DNA of 64,000 nucleotides. Source: Hemileia vastatrix (lineage: Eukaryota; Basidiomycota; Pucciniomycetes; Pucciniales; Zaghouaniaceae). The notes beneath the pieces are model-generated. The model did no database searches. It saw only the letters and a list, made by a program, of their open reading frames with translations, and was not told the origin of the DNA. Positions 59,589-64,000 of the stretch are shown here, in pieces. A program made the translations under genes and the position numbers. Each line of letters begins with the position of its first letter. The first letter of the stretch is position 1. The stretch covers positions 14,026,683-14,090,682 of the forward strand of contig JASXTE010000002.1 in NCBI GenBank assembly GCA_030280995.1, in the 5' to 3' direction.

Positions 59589-61535
59589 TTAATTTCTATT
59601 GAAATTAATTTTGAGACTGGCATATTGAATTTTAGCTATGACCAAGTACTGTAAGTGCCATGGTTTGTATTCAATATATTGGTGTTGAATTTAATTTTGA
59701 AAGGAATTAACAAGTATCATATGGCACCATGCATGGAACCCTGACAGAAACCACAAAATTTATGAGGCAATGAACCTCATAATTTCAATTGAAATTAATG
59801 TAGACCCCTGCATATGGAATACAAGCCATTTCACATGGACTACACAGACAAAGATAAAATTCAACATGAATGGCTTAAAATTAATTTCGATCGAAATTAC
59901 CCAAGGCATTAAAATATAAATTTTTATATGGTGTACTTTATCAAACCAGTTAATCCAACTGCTTAACTTACCTATAATTATTAGAATTTTATGCATATTC
60001 CATGTCCATATTAATTTCAATCGAAATTAATGTTGACTAATACATAGTGAATACATGCTGTGCCAATTACACTTTCCAGGCATAGCTACCATTAAATATG
60101 CCAGTATCAAAAATTAATTTTGATTGAAATTAATGAGCATGATAATCATGAATTTCTGGAGTCAACTGCTTATTTTTATGCATGGTGCCTTTCCAACATT
60201 AATTTCAATCAAAATTACTTTTGATAATGTCATACTGCATGTAGCTATGCCTGGAAAGTGTAAGTGGCATAGTGTGTATTCATTATGTATTGGTCAACAT
60301 TAATTTCAACTGAATTTAATATTAACATTTGCATATTGAACCCAAGCCAGAAAACAACCCAAAAGATTCTTCATAAAACTGCCCAAAAATTTTGATCAAA
60401 ATTAAAGCTGACCATATACATATTGAATGGTAGTTATATCTGGTCTGAGTAAGTGGAGATAGCTTGTATTCAATATGTATAGTTCAACATTAATTTTGAT
60501 CAAAATTAATGAGCATTTTGATCATGAAATTTTCCAGTCATTTAGTTGTTTCAATGCATAATGGCATGCCAACATTAAATTTGATCAAAATTAATGTTGA
60601 AACGGTATAATGCTTTTTTGCATGACATGTAAAGGACAGTAAGTATTTTCAAGTATTGAAATTATCTATACATGTTGAGAGTAAATATAATATTTAAATA
60701 TCCATATTAATTTCTATAAAAATTAATGTTGACCAATACATAATAAATAGTAAATATGCCTGGCTAGTGTAAGTGGCATAGCTTTTATTCAATCTGCATT
60801 TGGAAACATTAATTTCCCTAGAAATTAAGGTTCATGATTACCATCAATTTATGCAGTCAGTTGCTTACTGTTATGCATGGTAACATGTCAAAATTAATTA
60901 TAATTAAAATTGAATTTTACATGCCACAAAGCATTTTTCTGTAAGATGAAAAGTAGGGCCCTCTATTCTTAAGTAAACATGTTACAATGCATATTGAGCA
61001 TGTATATATAATTTACACATTAATATTAATTTCAATCAAAATTAATGTTGACCATGACACATTGAAAACAAGCTTTAAATCTTACACACACCAGATATAA
61101 CTACCATTCAATATGTATATGGTCAAGTCTAATTTCGATCAAAATTAATGAGCAGTTTTATGAAGAATTTTTTAGGTTGTTTGCTGGTTTAGATTCAATA
61201 TGCAAATGTCAATATTAAATTTGATCAAAATTAATGTTGACTAATACATAATGAATACACACTATGCCACTTACACTTTCAAGGAATAACCACCATTCAA
61301 TATTCCAGTATCAAAAATTAATTTTGATTGAAATTAATGTTGGAAAGGCACCATGCAAAAGAATTTGCAGTTGACTCAAGAAATTCATGATTAACATGCT
61401 CATTGAGTTTGATCAAAATTAATTTTGATACTGGAATATTTAATGGTAGTTATTCCTGGCAAGTGTAAGTGGCATAGCCTTTATTCACTATGTATTGGTA
61501 AACATTAATTTTGATTGAAATTAATATGGATACAT
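59589..61535. repeat. Array of about 19 near-palindromes of 20 bp in alternating modules
   Basis: Core TTAATTTCRATYGAAATTAA with variants. Clear copies lie near 59589, 59779, 59881 (TTAATTTCGATCGAAATTA), 60010, 60112, 60199, 60299, 60389, 60489, 60574, 60705, 60809, 60891, 61024, 61129, 61212, 61316, 61408 and 61504. The spacers are repeats themselves and alternate in orientation. 60003-60340 reads, on the other strand, much like 61190-61535, and the spacers at 60030-60110 and 60225-60300 are inverted copies of each other. No coding frame. 61536-61740 is AT-rich spacer. Confidence 0.8.
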
Positions 61536-61740
61536 AAATGTGACATAAAGAGGTATGGACCATCGATTTGTTGAAAATACATTTTTATATCACATACATT
61601 ATTTTTTTTTCTTAAATAAAATGTTACACTCTCTCAATATCACCTTATAACATTTACCAAGCATCTTTGAAAAATAAAAGAATACATAAAATTCAATATA
61701 AGATAGCTATATTACACAGAAGACCACTGTTATACCCAAG

Positions 61741-62300
61741 TTATGATGATGTTGATGCTGTATTAATTGATTCATGAATCTTTACAAGATCAATATCAGC
61801 TCCAACCCCAAGTGACTCATGTTCATTCACAGATAATCCTGCCAAAAATGTTGCTGAATAGCAATTCTTGGGGAGGTATTTGGCAACATTGAATATACTA
61901 TCTTGTGCAACTGTCCTTTCTGATGACCGTGAATATGTTTTTGATGCCAAATTTCTTTGAGCTGGTGTATGGGCTAAGTCCTTTTTCATCTTATCCATTT
62001 TTTTAAACAAATCATTGAGTTCAGGATTTCACCATCCAGGAAAAGCTCAGATAGGTGCAGTTGGGTCTGGTGGTGGGCCTTCCTCAATATCAGAGATGCA
62101 CCTAGTATCATGAAAAAGCACAACATAACCTGGCACATCACTGCAGAGATCTCTTGCTAACTTGTAGCGTGCACTAGAAATCTGAATTCCTAATAAATAA
62201 GCTTCATAATAAAAAAAAGCAAAGTGAAATAAAAAACTTACCTTGGTCTGATAACATTTTACTTGTGCCCTTTCCCTCTTCTTCATCTTTTCTCTTTCCT
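61741..62300 (-). pseudogene. Unrecognised gene fragment with intron, decayed
   Basis: An exon with a basic/acidic stretch ending SKMLSDQ is joined in phase over a 52-nt intron (62241-62190, GTAAGT...TTATTAG) to GIQISSARYKLARDLCSD, VPGYVVLFHDTRCISDIEEG and PPPDPTAPI. Two in-frame TGA codons follow, and the same frame goes on with NPELNDLFKKMDKMKKDLAH and FNVAKYLPKNCYSATFLAGL to a stop at 61741. Sequence up to about 62500 on the same strand (WNQVMQS..RWLTTLNTINQ) may be an earlier exon. It ends at the LTR that begins at 62542, so it may also have been cut by that insertion. Family not recognised. Confidence 0.45.
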
Positions 62301-62541
62301 CCCTTTCCTCTTCTTACCCAAACAACCTTATCATCTCCTTCTCCTTATTAACTACCCATTTCCCAATAATACATTGAGTAAACTGAAGCTTTTTCTGATT
62401 GATTGTATTCAAGGTGGTGAGCCACCTGGTACAGTGGTCGCATACTATGCTTTGCATGACTTGATTCCAAGTTGATTCCAAAAATGACGGCAAGTCCAAT
62501 CAAAGGCAAATTTCTGAAAACCTTTTTGTTGAAATTCATGC

Positions 62542-63633
62542 TGTGGTCTTCCAACATTGGCAGGGGCCTTTGTTGTGTGTTTTGGCACTGTTTGTGCATG
62601 TCTTAATTGACATCTGTTGAAGAATTGGGTATTTTTCTGGTTTTATTCTGTGGATATTGGGACTGCGGGTATGTGGGTACTATCATTGGATAGCCCCATG
62701 CTTTCTATATATTTCATGTTTTGTTAATATTTTTCATATTCTAAGTTTTAAGGGGTCAATTCCTCATTCTTCAGTTACAAAAGATAGCTGTTTAATTTTG
62801 TTTTTTGTGTTTTATGGGCTAACCTTAAGTCTTAAGGTTAAGTACTTAGTACCATTGGATAGGGCTAATTTAGCTCTATATTTTATGTCTCAATGTTGTT
62901 ATAGTGAAATTCCGTGTTTTAAAGGTTTTAGTAGTTGTAGCTAATTTTTCTAAGTAGATTAGGTGTTTTTATTGGTTTTCTGGCTTCAGGGAGGCCAGGC
63001 CGCTTCAGGCGGCACCTCCGACATCAGGTGACCTGCCCGCCTCTGTTTTAGAAGGTTGGGGAGCGCTTCTGGAGGGTTTTTATTCAATTTGGCTGGTACA
63101 GGTGCCAAATTTGTTGGTGTGCATAGGCTCTTAGATAGTTGTCTGTGTGTACATAGTGAATAAGACAGTTTGGGGAAACTTTAATTATCATACAACCATC
63201 TGGAGGTGATATCCTTGTTCCTCACTCAGTTTTCACTGTTTTTTGGCCACAATTGGCTGTGTTTGTTGCAAGTTTAGTTCTTCATTTAACTCAACTTTAG
63301 CAACAGGTTCTCTGGTATAGTCTTGCAAGCTATATAAAGTATTATTTCTGTCTCTGGTGTGGATTTGAAGCCTACATAAAGTATCATTGCTTTCTCTGGT
63401 GTGGACATTGGTCTACATTTCAGTTCTTTGGTCTGGTAGTCTGTCTGGGGACTACTTTCTTGGCTCATCAAGCAGTCAAGTGTGTTGAAAAAGGGGCTTT
63501 AGCAAACAGGAACCAACTTACTTTAGCAAGTAAATCTCACCCTATTTTTCTAAAGGGACAGGGAATTTACTCTCTGGTTTTTCTCCATCTCCCTTGGACA
63601 AGGCCTATAGCAAGTACTATAAGATTGTCTACA
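62542..63633 (+). repeat. LTR (5' LTR of the second family C element)
   Basis: TGTGGTCTTCCAAC...TTGTCTACA, 1092 bp. It has the block that the left LTR of element C has lost. Confidence 0.88.
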
Positions 63634-63637
63634 GTTA

Positions 63638-63654
63638 TGGTGCCCAACGTGGGG
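63638..63654 (+). other. Primer-binding site
   Basis: TGGTGCCCAACGTGGGG four bases after the LTR. Matches the complement of a tRNA-Lys(CUU) 3' end better than the element C copy does. Confidence 0.65.
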
Positions 63655-63724
63655 TAGAACTTGCTAGTTCTTTGGAATCTCTGTTTTCTTTGGTTGGCTC
63701 TTTTTGGTGTTCTGGTCTGGAGGA

Positions 63725-64000
63725 ATGGCTTCTGGTTCCTCTTTTCCTGTGGTGACTGTCAGTGGGGGAGATGGTCCTCCTGCTGCGATGGTCAAGGAGT
63801 GTGTAAGGATAAAAACTTGGGATGGTACCAAGTTTAATGGGGAGGATGTCAAGTGATTTCTAGAGAAGTGTGAAACTGCTGCTGGAGTGGATGGTGCTTC
63901 TTACTTGGACATGGTGAAGCAGATTATCTTCTTCATTGGTGATAGGTCAGTGGAGAAGGAGATTGTGGCCATGTCTGGCTACAAGAAGAGGGATTGGAAA
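63725..64000 (+). pseudogene. Start of gag, with an early stop
   Basis: ATG 63725 gives MASGSSFPVVTVSGGDGPPA, nearly the same as the gag at 42892. At codon 44 (63854-63856) the Trp of VKWFLEK is TGA. The frame then continues without shift to the window edge. Confidence 0.85.

Larger units (their letters stand above)
62542..64000 (+). mobile_element. Second family C element, 5' end only
   Basis: LTR 62542-63633, primer-binding site 63638-63654, leader and start of gag; it runs off the right edge. Close to 41771-43180 of element C throughout. Confidence 0.88.

Noticed and set aside
59589..61535. CRISPR array
   Set aside because: Repeats are palindromes with unequal, mutually homologous spacers and the host is eukaryotic.

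Overview
The window is AT-rich eukaryotic DNA, most likely from a repeat-bloated basidiomycete. A rust fungus (Pucciniales) is my best guess, not a firm call. The grounds are introns of about 45-70 nt with GTAAGT donors and CTRAY-type branch points, chromodomain Ty3/gypsy elements, and the remains of a fungal TET/JBP-like 2OG-Fe(II) oxygenase gene, a family heavily expanded in rusts. I see no bacterial-type operons, rRNA, tRNA or CRISPR.

Layout. 1-5965: old, stop-riddled Ty3/gypsy copy on the minus strand (family A, copy 1) with its 5' LTR. 5966-8424: unrecognised intron-containing plus-strand gene, probably decayed. 8425-10765: AT-rich, no gene seen. 10766-12632: gag-only fragment of another gypsy element with its LTR (minus). 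12640-14800: remnants of a third gypsy family (family C): short repeats, an LTR and a hairpin module. 14800-20301: AT-rich, nothing recognisable. 20302-38347: a clean nest. Plus-strand element B has 1177-bp LTRs and target duplication GTATT. Its right LTR is split by minus-strand element A, with 1142-bp LTRs differing at only two sites and target duplication GATTT. 38348-41104: non-coding, with a hairpin cluster and a three-copy promoter-proximal repeat. 41105-55335: a TET/JBP-like gene split in two by a 13-kb family C gypsy element (41771-54789). 56134-58557: decayed multi-exon gene (minus). 59589-61535: large array of 20-bp palindromes. 61741-62300: another decayed gene. 62542-64000: LTR and gag start of a further family C element.

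Most noteworthy points. (1) The A/B family makes its Gag N-terminus from a spliced reading frame: a 55-64 nt intron at the same place in three copies switches into a second frame whose protein is conserved between A and B, even though the unspliced frame is also open in A. (2) Element C carries, antisense between its integrase and 3' LTR, two spliced genes with CX2CX6C-Xn-CX2CX6C motifs, the spacing of a Zn(II)2Cys6 cluster. It also carries two sorts of repeated hairpin whose stems covary, and more than 20 copies of a 19-nt motif that recurs inside its coding region. (3) The TET/JBP-like gene is interrupted by C and carries stops. (4) The palindrome array is built of modules alternating in orientation.

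Gene structures were inferred by eye from reading frames and splice consensus; no alignment or database search was run.
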